Assembly (NCBI GenBank): GCA_964406465.1
Contig: CAYORT010000003.1
Location: 62,001-126,000 of the forward strand
DNA from: JAHEZL01 sp964406465
Lineage (GTDB): Bacteria; Bacteroidota; Bacteroidia; Flavobacteriales_C; GCA-002722245
Length of the DNA stretch: 64,000 nucleotides
Direction: 5' to 3'
Part shown: one piece after another, positions 25,833 through 35,122 of the stretch
How the letters are laid out: every line of letters starts with the position of its first letter
Numbering within the stretch: position 1 is the stretch's first letter
Notes under the pieces: model-generated
What the model was told of the DNA's origin: nothing
The model's input: only the letters and a program-made list of their open reading frames with translations
Databases searched by the model: none
Program-made: the position numbers and the translations under genes

Positions 25833-27380
25833 CTATTTAATCTTCTCCAAACATTTGTCGCCTACCAACTTGAATTCGAAATAGGCATTGTTCCCCCACA
25901 AACTTCTAATCACATCTGCTTTGATATCGCGCATGAGGTAATTAAGCGCCGCAGAAGAAAGCTGCTTTTTAAGCATCGACTTGGCAATCTTCATCACCAC
26001 TTGGTCAACATTCTTATCGTTGGCAAATGCTTTTGCGCTTAACGACTTCCAAGCTTTGCCTTGCTCAATGATACATTTGGCGGCACATTCACGAGAAAAT
26101 CCTTCTCTATACAAGATGCTTAGTTCTTTCCAAGCCAATAGTGTGTCATCTTGCACTTTAATATCGGGCACTATACCTCCACCCCCAAATACTTTGCGCT
26201 TTCCCTTAGTAAAATAGGCCGTGGTATCCATAAGAGTATCGGTATGGTACTGACTAATAGCATAATCCTCATAGTCTACATCTTTGTATGGTTTCTGTAT
26301 GCTTCGGCCAGATGGCGTGTAATAGCGCGAAATCGTTAATCTAACCTGAGAGCCATCGGATAAGTTAAAGACCTCCTGAACGAGTCCTTTGCCAAATGAG
26401 CGACTTCCTATGATGGTAGCTCTATCGTTATCTTGCATGGCGCCAGCAAAAATCTCACTAGCAGAAGCCGATTCACCATTGATGAGCACATACAACTTCA
26501 CATTTTCAAATTTACCTTCAGCCGTTGCAAACATCTTTCTTTGCTCCTTAGTGCGGTCTTTGGTATACACAATAAGCTCACCGTCTTTTAAAAACTCATC
26601 GGCCAGTTGAGTACAGGTATTCAAATATCCTCCGCCGTTACTGCGCAAATCAACAATCACGCGCTTCACCTTACTGTTGTTGTAAGGATAGGTAGATTTA
26701 AGTTCATCCATCGTAGTTCGAGAAAATTCGTCTATTCTGAAATACGCAGTGGTTGAATCTAACATAAATGCTGCCTCAACACTGTATAGAGGAATCTCGG
26801 CACGAGTGATAGAAATAGGAATTAAGTTGCTTTGACCGTTTCTCTTCACCTTCACGTTCACTAAAGAACCTCTTTTTCCTCTTAGCTTTCCTACCACTTC
26901 TTCACTACTTAAATTAGGGTGAGAGGCGGGCTGTCCATCAATCATTACAATCTTATCGCCAGCTTGAATTCCGGCTTTTTCTGCCGGACCTTTTGGCACC
27001 GCTTTGTAGGCCACAATCGTGTCGTTTAGTAGCACAAACTGCAGGCCTATACCTTCAAAACTACCTTCTAAAGATTCGTTAACCTCGCTAACCTTTGCAG
27101 CTGGTATATAATTAGAATGTGGATCTAACTCATGCAAAAAATCACTAATTCCCTTACGAGCAAGGTCCTTAACCACCACAGAATCCACATAGTTATCTTG
27201 CACCAATTGCAAAACTTCTGCAAAGTTTAAGGCTTCATTATATAAAGAATCATTGGCGTTACTAGAAGAAGCAAACGAAGATTTGCCTGAAAAGAAATTT
27301 TTACCTAGAAAAATGCCAACAACAAGAGTAATAGCTATGTATAGAGGCAGGTAATATACTTTTACAAATCCCTGTTTCAT
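25833..27380 (-). CDS. S41-family C-terminal processing peptidase (CtpA/Prc-like)
   Basis: A 515-residue exported protease. One N-terminal hydrophobic segment (residues 9-27) anchors or exports it. A PDZ domain follows (GIGLQFVLLNDTIVAYKAVP and KAGIQAGDKIVMIDGQ, about residues 110-190). The catalytic Ser is in NGESASASEIFAGAMQD and the general base Lys in GSRSFGKGLVQ. These enzymes trim periplasmic proteins from the C-terminus. The C-terminal 120 residues are an extension typical of Bacteroidota members. Its start overlaps the deaminase stop by 4 bp. Confidence 0.94.
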   Translation of the reverse strand: MKQGFVKVYYLPLYIAITLVVGIFLGKNFFSGKSSFASSSNANDSLYNEALNFAEVLQLVQDNYVDSVVVKDLARKGISDFLHELDPHSNYIPAAKVSEVNESLEGSFEGIGLQFVLLNDTIVAYKAVPKGPAEKAGIQAGDKIVMIDGQPASHPNLSSEEVVGKLRGKRGSLVNVKVKRNGQSNLIPISITRAEIPLYSVEAAFMLDSTTAYFRIDEFSRTTMDELKSTYPYNNSKVKRVIVDLRSNGGGYLNTCTQLADEFLKDGELIVYTKDRTKEQRKMFATAEGKFENVKLYVLINGESASASEIFAGAMQDNDRATIIGSRSFGKGLVQEVFNLSDGSQVRLTISRYYTPSGRSIQKPYKDVDYEDYAISQYHTDTLMDTTAYFTKGKRKVFGGGGIVPDIKVQDDTLLAWKELSILYREGFSRECAAKCIIEQGKAWKSLSAKAFANDKNVDQVVMKIAKSMLKKQLSSAALNYLMRDIKADVIRSLWGNNAYFEFKLVGDKCLEKIK

Positions 27381-27826
27381 CCAATATTAGGAATGTGTGT
27401 TACCGAAATACCTGCTTTTTTCAAGAAAGCAATTCCTGCATCATCTTTGTAAGCCATCATGTATACAACGCGCTTGATGCCAGCTTGAAGAATTAACTTA
27501 CTGCAATCTTTACAAGGTGAAAGGGTAATATATAAAGTGGCATTTTCACCACTATTGGTAGTTTTAGCCAATTTTAAAATGGCATTTGCCTCGGCATGCA
27601 AAACGTACCAGTGTGTTTCATTGTTTTCGTTTTCACAGCAATTGTCGAAACCCGATGGTGTGCCATTGTAACCATCGCTAATAATAACGCCATTTTTCAC
27701 AATTAGCGCTCCCACTTGTTTTCTGTTACAATGAGATAATTTAGCCCATTCCACCGCCATTTTGAGGTAAGCGATATCGTAACGCAATTGCTTTTGTTCG
27801 TTTTCGTAGGTAAGGGAAGTATTCAT
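27377..27826 (-). CDS. deoxycytidylate (dCMP) deaminase family protein
   Basis: A 149-residue zinc deaminase. The catalytic HAEANA (about residues 78-83) and the zinc ligands in SPCKDCSKLI are complete, and KQVGALIVKNGVIISDGYNGTPSGFDNCCE is the dCMP-deaminase-type nucleotide loop with extra Cys residues. It supplies dUMP for thymidylate synthesis in the cytoplasm. It is translationally coupled to the downstream protease gene, a pairing seen in many Bacteroidota. Confidence 0.92.
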   Translation of the reverse strand: MNTSLTYENEQKQLRYDIAYLKMAVEWAKLSHCNRKQVGALIVKNGVIISDGYNGTPSGFDNCCENENNETHWYVLHAEANAILKLAKTTNSGENATLYITLSPCKDCSKLILQAGIKRVVYMMAYKDDAGIAFLKKAGISVTHIPNIG

Positions 27827-27972
27827 TGTGGCAAAGATAAAAACAAAAAACCCTCTTTTCTATCAATTGCACGCTTTTTTGAAAGTTGCTGCATGTATAA
27901 TATTTACCCAATTTTGAAGGTCACTAAGATATCTAAAGCTGCTACACCTTGCCAACCTATATATAAAAGTAA

Positions 27973-28196
27973 AAAGAGTGAGTTTTGAGAAAACAAAAGA
28001 GCTTGATTTCTCACGCTCTTTTTTCGATTGTTAGTCCTTCTTCGCTAAAGCTTCGAAGGACGCGGTAACTGAAGAAAAGGAATTATCGAACTTTCTCGAG
28101 TATTATCGGAAAATTTTAGTTCTTAAAAAAAGTGAGTGTGAGAGCGGGTTTTGAGAAAACAGAAAGAGCGTAATCGCTCTCGCTCTCACGCTCTTA
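27973..28196. repeat. Two related hairpin repeats plus a small palindrome, family E
   Basis: The gap between the deaminase gene and the tRNA holds two copies of a GGTTTTGAGAAAACA-type unit. Each is followed by a stem: GAGC...GCTC then T-rich in copy 1, and GTGAGAGCG pairing with CGCTCTCAC in copy 2. Between them GTCCTTC and GAAGGAC form another hairpin (28034-28061). They may double as terminators for the tRNA, which reads toward them. Confidence 0.6.
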
Positions 28197-28203
28197 TCTG
28201 TTT

Positions 28204-28288
28204 TGGTACCCAGGAAGGGAATCGAACCCCCATGACCGAAGTCGCTAGATTTTGAGTCTAGTGCGTCTACCAATTCCGCCACCTGGGC
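28204..28288 (-). tRNA. tRNA-Leu (CAA)
   Basis: The minus strand reads GCCCAGG at the 5' end pairing with CCTGGGT, followed by A73 and an encoded CCA. The anticodon loop is CTCAAAA on a CTAGA/TCTAG stem, giving anticodon CAA for TTG codons. A long variable arm with a TTCG-type loop shows it is a class II tRNA, as expected for Leu. The T-loop GTTCGAATC is canonical. Confidence 0.95.
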
Positions 28289-28343
28289 AATTAAAATTGG
28301 AGTGCGAATTTATATAAATATTCTTACAATCAAAATATTTTAA

Positions 28344-28351
28344 TATCTTTG
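28344..28351 (+). promoter_or_regulatory. -7 box of the prs operon
   Basis: TATCTTTG matches TAnnTTTG, 52 bp before the prs ATG. The -33 TTG is not clear. Confidence 0.5.
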
Positions 28352-28402
28352 CGTCCCCTGTTGAAAACCGTCTTAGTTGACGGTCAGGTATTTAAGTTAG
28401 AA

Positions 28403-29335
28403 ATGGCAAGACCAATAAAAATATTTTCAGGTAGAAGTACTGAGGTTTTAGCGAAGAAAATCGCTGAAAAGATAGGTACTCCGCTTGGTAATGTGCTCTT
28501 TTTTGAGTTCAGCGATGGTGAATTTCAACCATCATTTGAAGAGACTGTTCGCGGTCAGGATGTATTTATTGTACAATCTACTATTCCGCCTTCCGATAAT
28601 TTATTTGAAGTGTTGCAAATGGTAGATGCTGCAAAAAGAGCATCGGCTCATGAGATTGTTGCGGTAATGCCTTATTTCGGTTATGCTCGTCAGGACAGAA
28701 AAGACCGTCCGCGTGTTTCTATAGGCGCTAAGTTGGTAGCCAACTTATTGAGTGCTGCTGGGGTGACCCGCATCATGACTATGGATTTGCATGCCGATCA
28801 AATTCAAGGATTTTTTGAAGTGCCGGTTGACCATCTTTATGGCTCAACGATCTTCATGCCTTATTTAAAGAGTATACAATTAGAAGATATGGTGATTGCT
28901 GCTCCTGATACAGGAGGAACAAAAAGAGCAAACGCCTATGCAAAGCAATTTGATGTAGATTTCGCTATTTGCTACAAGCAAAGAGAGAAACCAAATCAGG
29001 TAGCTAAAATGACGGTGATTGGAGATGTTAAAGGTAAAAATGTGGTGTTGGTAGATGATATGTGTGATACTGCAGGTACCTTAACAAAAGCTGCTGCTTT
29101 GATGATGGAAGCCGGCGCGAAAAGCGTTCGCGCTTTGTGTACACATGCTGTATTGAGTGGCAAGGCTTACGAAACCATTGAAAATTCGGTATTAACAGAA
29201 TTGGTTGTTACAGACACTATTCCTTTGAAAAGGGAGAGTGCCAAAATAAAAGTTTTATCGGTTGCTGATTTGTTTGGAAAGGTGATTCAAAATGCAAACA
29301 CCTACAATTCTATCAGTGCCCATTTTATTGTTTGA
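28403..29335 (+). CDS. prs: ribose-phosphate pyrophosphokinase
   Basis: A 310-residue PRPP synthetase. FSDGEFQP, the ATP-loop YFGYARQDRK, the metal site MDLHADQIQGFF and the PRPP loop VLVDDMCDTAGT are all present. It makes PRPP from ribose 5-phosphate and ATP for nucleotide, His and Trp synthesis. The ATG giving MARPIKIFSG was chosen over a TTG 54 bases upstream, which lies at the promoter box. It heads a prs-rplY-pth operon. Confidence 0.97.
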   Translation: MARPIKIFSGRSTEVLAKKIAEKIGTPLGNVLFFEFSDGEFQPSFEETVRGQDVFIVQSTIPPSDNLFEVLQMVDAAKRASAHEIVAVMPYFGYARQDRKDRPRVSIGAKLVANLLSAAGVTRIMTMDLHADQIQGFFEVPVDHLYGSTIFMPYLKSIQLEDMVIAAPDTGGTKRANAYAKQFDVDFAICYKQREKPNQVAKMTVIGDVKGKNVVLVDDMCDTAGTLTKAAALMMEAGAKSVRALCTHAVLSGKAYETIENSVLTELVVTDTIPLKRESAKIKVLSVADLFGKVIQNANTYNSISAHFIV

Positions 29336-29352
29336 TTTAAATTTAGAGTGTC

Positions 29353-29997
29353 ATGAAATCAGTAGAGATTACAGGAAAAGTTAGAGCATTAGATGTTACT
29401 AAAGCGCAATTAAAAGCAACGCGTAAAGCTGAACAAGTACCATGCGTACTTTATGGTGGTGAAAAACCAGTTCACTTCAGTGCAGATTTAAGCTCATTCA
29501 AAGCGTTAATTTATAGTCCCGAATCTTATCTAGTAAACCTAGATATCGACGGTCAAAAAGTACAAGCTGTTCTTCAAGACAGCCAATACCACCCGGTAAA
29601 TGATTCATTGTTGCATGTTGATTTCATGCAAATTTTCGAAAACAAACCGGTTGTTATCGATGTTCCTGTTAAAGTAACTGGTACTTCTCCAGGTGTATTA
29701 GCTGGTGGTAAATTACAAGTGAAATTGAAAAGATTGAAAGTTAAAGCTCTTCCTAAAAACTTACCTGATAACGTAGTAGTTGATATCAGTGGCGTTCAAA
29801 TTGGTAAATCAATTAAAGTTGAAGCTTTGGCTACTTCTGATTTCGAATTTGTAACTTCTGGTAATGCAGTAGTTGTTGCTGTAAGAGTAACAAGAGCATC
29901 GGCTCAAGAGGAAGCAGCAGCGAAAGCAGCAGCAGCAGCTCCAGCTAAAGGTGCTCCAGCAGCGAAAGCTCCGGCAGCAGCAGCAGCTAAAAAATAA
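29353..29997 (+). CDS. rplY: 50S ribosomal protein L25/general stress protein Ctc
   Basis: A 214-residue long-form L25 (TL5/CTC type). The 5S rRNA-binding N-domain (LKATRKAEQVPCVLYGG, then HFSADLSSF and HPVNDSLLHVDFMQI) is followed by the CTC-type C-domain (VKVTGTSPGVLAGGKLQ). The last 30 residues are Ala/Lys/Pro-rich low complexity. It binds 5S rRNA in the large subunit. It is 17 bp after prs and 14 bp before pth, the usual gene order. Confidence 0.95.
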   Translation: MKSVEITGKVRALDVTKAQLKATRKAEQVPCVLYGGEKPVHFSADLSSFKALIYSPESYLVNLDIDGQKVQAVLQDSQYHPVNDSLLHVDFMQIFENKPVVIDVPVKVTGTSPGVLAGGKLQVKLKRLKVKALPKNLPDNVVVDISGVQIGKSIKVEALATSDFEFVTSGNAVVVAVRVTRASAQEEAAAKAAAAAPAKGAPAAKAPAAAAAKK

Positions 29998-30011
29998 TTC
30001 TTGAATAAAGA

Positions 30012-30575
30012 ATGAAGTATCTTATTGTCGGTCTCGGTAATATTGGAAAAGAATACGAAGAGACCCGTCATAATATAGGATTTAAAATATTGGATGCCTT
30101 GTCGAAGGCATCCAATATTGTTTTTAGCCCACAACGATATGGAGATGTGGCCACGCTAAAACACAAAGGCAGAACTTACATACTTCTGAAACCCAATACC
30201 TTCATGAATCTTAGCGGCAATGCGGTTCGCTATTGGATGCAGAAGGAAAACATTCCTGCCGACAGAACGCTTGTTATAGCAGATGATTTGGCGCTTCCTT
30301 TTGGTAAAATTCGCATACGCACCAGCGGTAGTGATGGCGGACACAATGGCTTTAAAAACATCAATGAGGTTTTAGGGCACAACAATTATCCGCGCTTGCG
30401 CTTTGGCATCGCCGCAGAATTCAGCAAAGGACATCAAGTGAATTATGTTTTGGGCGAATGGAACACCGAGGAAAAATCAAATCTACCAGCACGCATTGAA
30501 ATTGCCTCTCAGGCGGTACTAGCTTTTGGCTTTCTAGAGATTGGAAAGGTGATGAGTGAGTACAATAGCAAGTAA
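30012..30575 (+). CDS. pth: peptidyl-tRNA hydrolase
   Basis: A 187-residue enzyme of normal length. GLGNIGKEYEETRHNIGF carries the substrate-binding Asn and catalytic His, KPNTFMNLSG the second Asn, and ADDLALPFG the catalytic Asp. SDGGHNGFKNI completes the set. It releases peptides from stalled peptidyl-tRNAs. It is the last gene of the prs operon. Confidence 0.97.
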   Translation: MKYLIVGLGNIGKEYEETRHNIGFKILDALSKASNIVFSPQRYGDVATLKHKGRTYILLKPNTFMNLSGNAVRYWMQKENIPADRTLVIADDLALPFGKIRIRTSGSDGGHNGFKNINEVLGHNNYPRLRFGIAAEFSKGHQVNYVLGEWNTEEKSNLPARIEIASQAVLAFGFLEIGKVMSEYNSK

Positions 30576-30598
30576 AAAGTTAAAAGGAAAAGCCAAAA

Positions 30599-30733
30599 TT
30601 ACCAGCGTTTTACTTTGGTTGTAAAACCACACAATGGAAAACGATATTCGATGATTCGTTTGTGGGGCTCCTTATATCTGAGCCATCTGACATAAAACCA
30701 TGCGTATATAATTGCAGCAATTAAAACGAGCAT
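30599..30733 (-). CDS. possible 44-residue membrane peptide
   Basis: An ATG frame encodes one hydrophobic helix (LVLIAAIIYAWFYVRWL) followed by a basic tail rich in Lys and Arg. A longer reading through the neighbouring palindrome was trimmed to this start. It is convergent with pth, 23 bp away. No family is recognised. Confidence 0.35.
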   Translation of the reverse strand: MLVLIAAIIYAWFYVRWLRYKEPHKRIIEYRFPLCGFTTKVKRW

Positions 30734-30785
30734 TTTCTTTTTGTTTAAAACGAAAATAGAGAAAAAATGGGAATGAACTTCTAAG

Positions 30786-30938
30786 CAGTATGGGACTCCC
30801 TCTCGGAGGAGAGGGGTGTGTAAAGGCCTGTGAAGTGGGAGGGAGATGGATTCACATAACATAATCCATCTCCCTCCTTCCCACAAGCAAAATCGCACCC
30901 CTCTCCTCCGAGAGGGAGTCCCACACCCGGAAGTACTG
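30786..30938. repeat. Large BIME-like palindrome, family A, copy 2
   Basis: The conserved body matches copy 1 (GTGTGTAAAGGCCTGTGAAG, GGGAGATGGATT), but the tip hairpin is CCTCTC-ggag-GAGAGG. Both arms of this copy carry the same tip and pair with each other. The shared outer ends read TACTTCCGGG. It lies between the small ORF and the peptidase gene. Confidence 0.85.
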
Positions 30939-30962
30939 ATTGGAAAATGTATGTAATCTGTA

Positions 30963-32249
30963 TTACTTCCTATTCATCAACTCCTCTATCTCCTCCACCT
31001 CTACCGGAATTTTCTTCATTAAATCTTTCGGACCTTTACCAGTAATCAAAATATCGTTCTCTATTCGAATACCTAATTTTTCTTCGGGAATGTAGATTCC
31101 GGGCTCACAAGTAAAAATCATTCCTTCTTGAAAAGGTTGTTTTTTGTTGCCTAAATCGTGCACATCTAAGCCCATAAAATGAGAAATGCCATGCATGAAA
31201 TATTTTCTGAACGCCGGATTCTTGGGGTCTTCGCGAGAAATATCTGATTTAGTAATCAATTTCAATTTCAATAATTCACTTTCTATCAAGGCACGAACTT
31301 CCTTATTGTAATCTTGCAAAGTGTTGCCAACCGTTAACAATTTGGTAGATTCTTTCATGATTCTTAACACCGCGTTGTACACGTCTTTCTGGCGTTTGGT
31401 AAACTTACCACTCACCGGAATAGTGCGCGTTAAATCGCTGGCATAATTGGCATACTCGGCACCAAAATCCATCAATACCAACTCCCCTTTTTTACACTTT
31501 TGGTTGTTGTTGATATAGTGTAAAACACAGGCGTTAGCGCCCGATGCGATGATGGGTGTGTAGGCGTGTACAGCTTTGTTTCTAATGAATTCGTGAGAAA
31601 TTTCGGCCTCCACCTCATACTCCCAAACACCAGGTTTCATAAAGGAAAGTACACGATGAAAAGCTTTATTGGTGATGTTGCAAGCCGATTGAATGATGTC
31701 GACTTCTTCTTTGCTCTTTATTTCGCGCAACTCTTGCATGATGGGCGCAGCGCGTTCGTATTTTTTACGATGAAATTCTGCTTTAAAAGCAATGGCCATG
31801 CGCTCATCGCGAGAAATCACTTCTTTTCGGGCGCGTTCGTTTTCATTGGCATTTAAATACACTATTTCGTGCTCTTCCAATAAAGAAGTAATTACGGCAT
31901 CATATTCTTTAGTCCAAAATACGTTAGCAATTCCCGATACCAAGGTAGCCTCCTCTTTACTGTATTTTTTGCCTTCCCAAACGATGGTATGCTGATCGCT
32001 TTCGCGCACAAATAAAATTTCTTTGTAACGATGATTCGGACAAAGTACCAAAATACTTTGTTCTTGATCGATGCCAGTTAAATGGAAAAAATCGGAATTC
32101 TGACGAAAAGGAAAAAAGCAATCTCCATTGCGGGGCATTTCATCATTAGAATGAAAAATGGCCAAGGCCCCTTTTAGCATTTTGCTTTTAAATCTTTTTC
32201 TATTGTTAACGAATAAAGACGACGGTAGAGTGGCGTAACGTTGATTCAT
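30963..32249 (-). CDS. pepP: aminopeptidase P family (Xaa-Pro) metallopeptidase
   Basis: A 428-residue M24B peptidase. The N-terminal AMP_N domain has FPFRQNSDFFHLTG. The dinuclear metal ligands are the two Asp in LMDFGAEYANYASDLTR, the His in HGISHFMGLDVHD, and the Glu residues in CEPGIYI and IRIENDILIT. It removes N-terminal residues preceding proline. The ATG chosen gives MNQRYATLP; a longer frame upstream would overlap the sdhC promoter region. Confidence 0.94.
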   Translation of the reverse strand: MNQRYATLPSSLFVNNRKRFKSKMLKGALAIFHSNDEMPRNGDCFFPFRQNSDFFHLTGIDQEQSILVLCPNHRYKEILFVRESDQHTIVWEGKKYSKEEATLVSGIANVFWTKEYDAVITSLLEEHEIVYLNANENERARKEVISRDERMAIAFKAEFHRKKYERAAPIMQELREIKSKEEVDIIQSACNITNKAFHRVLSFMKPGVWEYEVEAEISHEFIRNKAVHAYTPIIASGANACVLHYINNNQKCKKGELVLMDFGAEYANYASDLTRTIPVSGKFTKRQKDVYNAVLRIMKESTKLLTVGNTLQDYNKEVRALIESELLKLKLITKSDISREDPKNPAFRKYFMHGISHFMGLDVHDLGNKKQPFQEGMIFTCEPGIYIPEEKLGIRIENDILITGKGPKDLMKKIPVEVEEIEELMNRK

Positions 32250-32377
32250 GAATATTAAAATAGTGGGCGGTGTACGCACATTTTTCAATTTTGTTAAAGA
32301 AACCCAAAGATTTTCAAAGAAATTCAATTCCACTTGCTATATTTACCCCCCGAAAATCAGTCCTAAAAATCTTAACA

Positions 32378-33049
32378 ATGAGTAATAAAGAATTCTTAAC
32401 CTCTTCGCTAGCCAAAAAATTCGTGATGGCAGCCACTGGTTTATTTTTAATTTCCTTTTTGGTAGTACACGTTTCTATCAATTCTTTAATCTTCTTAAAC
32501 GATGGTGGAGAAACCTTCAACACCGCAGCGCACTTTATGTCGCACAACATCGTAATTCGTATCATGGAAGTAGGCTTATTTGTAGGCTTATTGATGCACA
32601 TCTACCAAGCTTGGGTGCTTACTCAAGAAAACAAGAAAGCGCGTCCGGTACAATACGCTGTACAAAACGAAACAGCGAGTAAATGGTATTCTCGTTCAAT
32701 GGGAATCTTAGGTTCATTGTTGTTGATTTTCTTGGTTGTTCACTTGGCTAACTTCTGGTATCCAACCAAAGTTGCTGTAGCAGCTGGTGATGAGCACAAC
32801 ACTTACCTAAACTTAAAAGAAGTGTTTACTGGTGAATATTCAATGGTATTTGCTGGTGTTTACTTATTGGGCGTTTTCTCTTTAGGTTACCACTTGTTAC
32901 ACGGTTTCCAATCGGCTTTCCAATCGTTAGGATTCAACCACAAAAAATATACTCCATTGATTAAAGCAATAGGAACTGGGTTTTCAATCGTAGTTCCTTT
33001 GATTTTCGCTTTGATGCCGTTGGCTTTTATTCTAGGTATTCTAGATTAA
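32378..33049 (+). CDS. sdhC: succinate dehydrogenase cytochrome b subunit
   Basis: A 223-residue membrane subunit of the di-heme B-type family used by Bacteroidota. Five helices carry His in VVHVSIN, FMSHNIV, LLMHIYQAW, VVHLANFW and YHLLHGFQSAF, enough for two hemes b. It anchors SdhA/SdhB and exchanges electrons with menaquinone. The ATG giving MSNKEFLTSSLAKK was chosen because the upstream frame lacks membrane or family features. It leads the sdhCAB operon. Confidence 0.93.
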   Translation: MSNKEFLTSSLAKKFVMAATGLFLISFLVVHVSINSLIFLNDGGETFNTAAHFMSHNIVIRIMEVGLFVGLLMHIYQAWVLTQENKKARPVQYAVQNETASKWYSRSMGILGSLLLIFLVVHLANFWYPTKVAVAAGDEHNTYLNLKEVFTGEYSMVFAGVYLLGVFSLGYHLLHGFQSAFQSLGFNHKKYTPLIKAIGTGFSIVVPLIFALMPLAFILGILD

Positions 33050-33087
33050 CATTGAACTTTAAACATTGAACTTTGAACAATAACAAT

Positions 33088-35103
33088 ATGTCAAAATTAG
33101 ATTCAAAAATTCCTGAAGGACCATTAGACAAAAAATGGGAGAAGTATAAATCTTCTGTGCCTTTAGTAAACCCAGCAAACAAAAGAAGTTTAGAGATCAT
33201 CGTAGTAGGTTCTGGTTTGGCCGGAGGCGCTGCTGCTGCTTCTCTAGCTGAAATGGGCTACAAAGTAAAAGTATTTTGCTTTCAAGATTCACCTCGTCGT
33301 GCGCACTCTATCGCAGCACAAGGCGGTATCAATGCTGCAAAAAATTATCAAAACGACGGTGACTCTGTTTACCGTTTGTTCTACGATACAATTAAAGGTG
33401 GTGACTACCGTGCACGTGAGGCAAACGTTCATCGTTTGGCTGAGGTGAGTGGTAATATCATCGACCAATGCGTTGCTCAAGGTGTGCCTTTAGCGCGCGA
33501 GTACGGCGGTATGTTGAGTAACCGTTCTTTTGGTGGTACTCAGGTACAACGTACGTTTTATGCTGCGGGTCAAACCGGACAACAATTGTTATTGGGTGCG
33601 TACAGCGCATTGCAAAGACAAGTTGGTTTAGGTAACGCTACTTTGTATGCTCGTCATGAGATGTTAGAAGTGGTTACTATCGACGGTAAAGCGCGTGGTA
33701 TCATTGCAAGAAACTTGATCACAGGTAAATTAGAAAGACATTTCGGACACGCAGTATTGTTGTGTACAGGTGGATACGGTAACGTATTCTTCTTGTCGAC
33801 CAACGCTATGGGTTCTAACGTTACTGCAGCATGGAAAGCACACAAAAAAGGTGCGTTCTTCGGAAACCCTTGCTACACACAAATTCACCCAACTTGTATC
33901 CCTGTATCGGGAGATCACCAGTCGAAATTAACTTTGATGAGTGAGTCTTTACGTAACGACGGTAGAATTTGGGTTCCTAAGAAAATGGAAGATGCGGTTG
34001 CTATTCGCGAAGGCAGAAAGAAAGCTACCGATATCGCTGAAGACGACAGAGATTATTACTTAGAAAGAAGATACCCTGCTTTTGGAAACTTGGTACCTCG
34101 TGACGTTGCTTCACGTGCAGCTAAAGAAAGATGTGATGCAGGTTTTGGTGTAAACAAAACAGGTGAAGCAGTTTACTTGGATTTCGCTTCTAACATGAAA
34201 TACAAATATGGTAAGCAAGTAGCTACCATGAAAGGTATCACCAACCCAACTGAAGAGCAATTGCATGCTTTTGGTAAAGAAGTGGTGAAAGAGAAATACG
34301 GTAACTTGTTCGACATGTACAAACAAATTACTGGTGAAGATCCATACGAAGTTCCAATGATGATTTATCCGGCCGTTCACTACACTATGGGTGGTATCTG
34401 GGTAGATTACAACTTGATGACTACCGTTCCTGGATTGTATGCATTGGGAGAAGCAAACTTCTCAGATCACGGAGCAAACCGTTTGGGTGCTTCTGCTTTG
34501 ATGCAAGGATTGGCCGATGGATATTTCGTAATTCCTTACACTATTGGAGCTTACTTAGCAGGAGATATTAGAACAAAAGCAATTCCTACAACTCACGAAG
34601 CATTTGAAGCTGCTGAGAAAGAGGTTCAAGCGCGTATCGATAAATTCTTTGCTATTAAAGGAACAAAACCAGTTGATTATTTCCACAAGAAATTAGGAAA
34701 AATCATGTGGGATAAATGCGGTATGGCGCGTAACGAAGCTGGCTTGAAACAAGCTATTGAGGAGATTCGTCAGTTGCAAAAAGATTTCTGGAGTGATGTT
34801 CGTGTGCCGGGTGAGGCAAATGAATTGAACCCAGAATTGGAAAAAGCTGGTAGAGTTGCCGACTTCCTTGAATTGGGAGAATTGATGTGTATCGACGCGT
34901 TGAACAGAAGAGAATCATGTGGAGGTCACTTCCGTGAAGAATCTGCTGAAACAAGCGGTGAGCAAGAAGGAGAAGCAAAACGTGACGACGCAAACTTCAT
35001 GTACGTAAGTGCTTGGGAGTATAAAGGTCAGAACACATTTGAGCTCCACAAAGAAGAGCTTAAATATGAGGTAATTAAAGTTTCTCAAAGAAGTTATAAA
35101 TAA
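33088..35103 (+). CDS. sdhA: succinate dehydrogenase/fumarate reductase flavoprotein subunit
   Basis: A 671-residue flavoprotein. The FAD site has VVGSGLAGGAAAASLAE and the covalent-FAD His in RAHSIAAQGGINA. Active-site blocks are HPTCIPVSGDHQSKLTLMSE and the HYTMGGIWVDYN and GEANFSDHGANRLGASAL segments. It oxidises succinate, or reduces fumarate, at the inner membrane face. It is 38 bp after sdhC. A TTG five codons upstream was rejected in favour of the ATG. Confidence 0.97.
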   Translation: MSKLDSKIPEGPLDKKWEKYKSSVPLVNPANKRSLEIIVVGSGLAGGAAAASLAEMGYKVKVFCFQDSPRRAHSIAAQGGINAAKNYQNDGDSVYRLFYDTIKGGDYRAREANVHRLAEVSGNIIDQCVAQGVPLAREYGGMLSNRSFGGTQVQRTFYAAGQTGQQLLLGAYSALQRQVGLGNATLYARHEMLEVVTIDGKARGIIARNLITGKLERHFGHAVLLCTGGYGNVFFLSTNAMGSNVTAAWKAHKKGAFFGNPCYTQIHPTCIPVSGDHQSKLTLMSESLRNDGRIWVPKKMEDAVAIREGRKKATDIAEDDRDYYLERRYPAFGNLVPRDVASRAAKERCDAGFGVNKTGEAVYLDFASNMKYKYGKQVATMKGITNPTEEQLHAFGKEVVKEKYGNLFDMYKQITGEDPYEVPMMIYPAVHYTMGGIWVDYNLMTTVPGLYALGEANFSDHGANRLGASALMQGLADGYFVIPYTIGAYLAGDIRTKAIPTTHEAFEAAEKEVQARIDKFFAIKGTKPVDYFHKKLGKIMWDKCGMARNEAGLKQAIEEIRQLQKDFWSDVRVPGEANELNPELEKAGRVADFLELGELMCIDALNRRESCGGHFREESAETSGEQEGEAKRDDANFMYVSAWEYKGQNTFELHKEELKYEVIKVSQRSYK

Positions 35104-35122
35104 GAATTTTAAAAAATAAGAT

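Noticed and set aside
29904..30134. Minus-strand Ala-rich frame over the rplY tail
   Set aside because: It is the reverse reading of GCA-rich codons of the low-complexity L25 tail.
30734..30898. Extension of the small minus-strand ORF into the family A palindrome
   Set aside because: The added part is only the palindrome read as protein; the ATG after it gives a cleaner membrane peptide.
32250..32377. Longer starts for the peptidase and sdhC genes that overlap each other
   Set aside because: The overlap would cover the shared promoter region, and family alignments start at the downstream ATGs.
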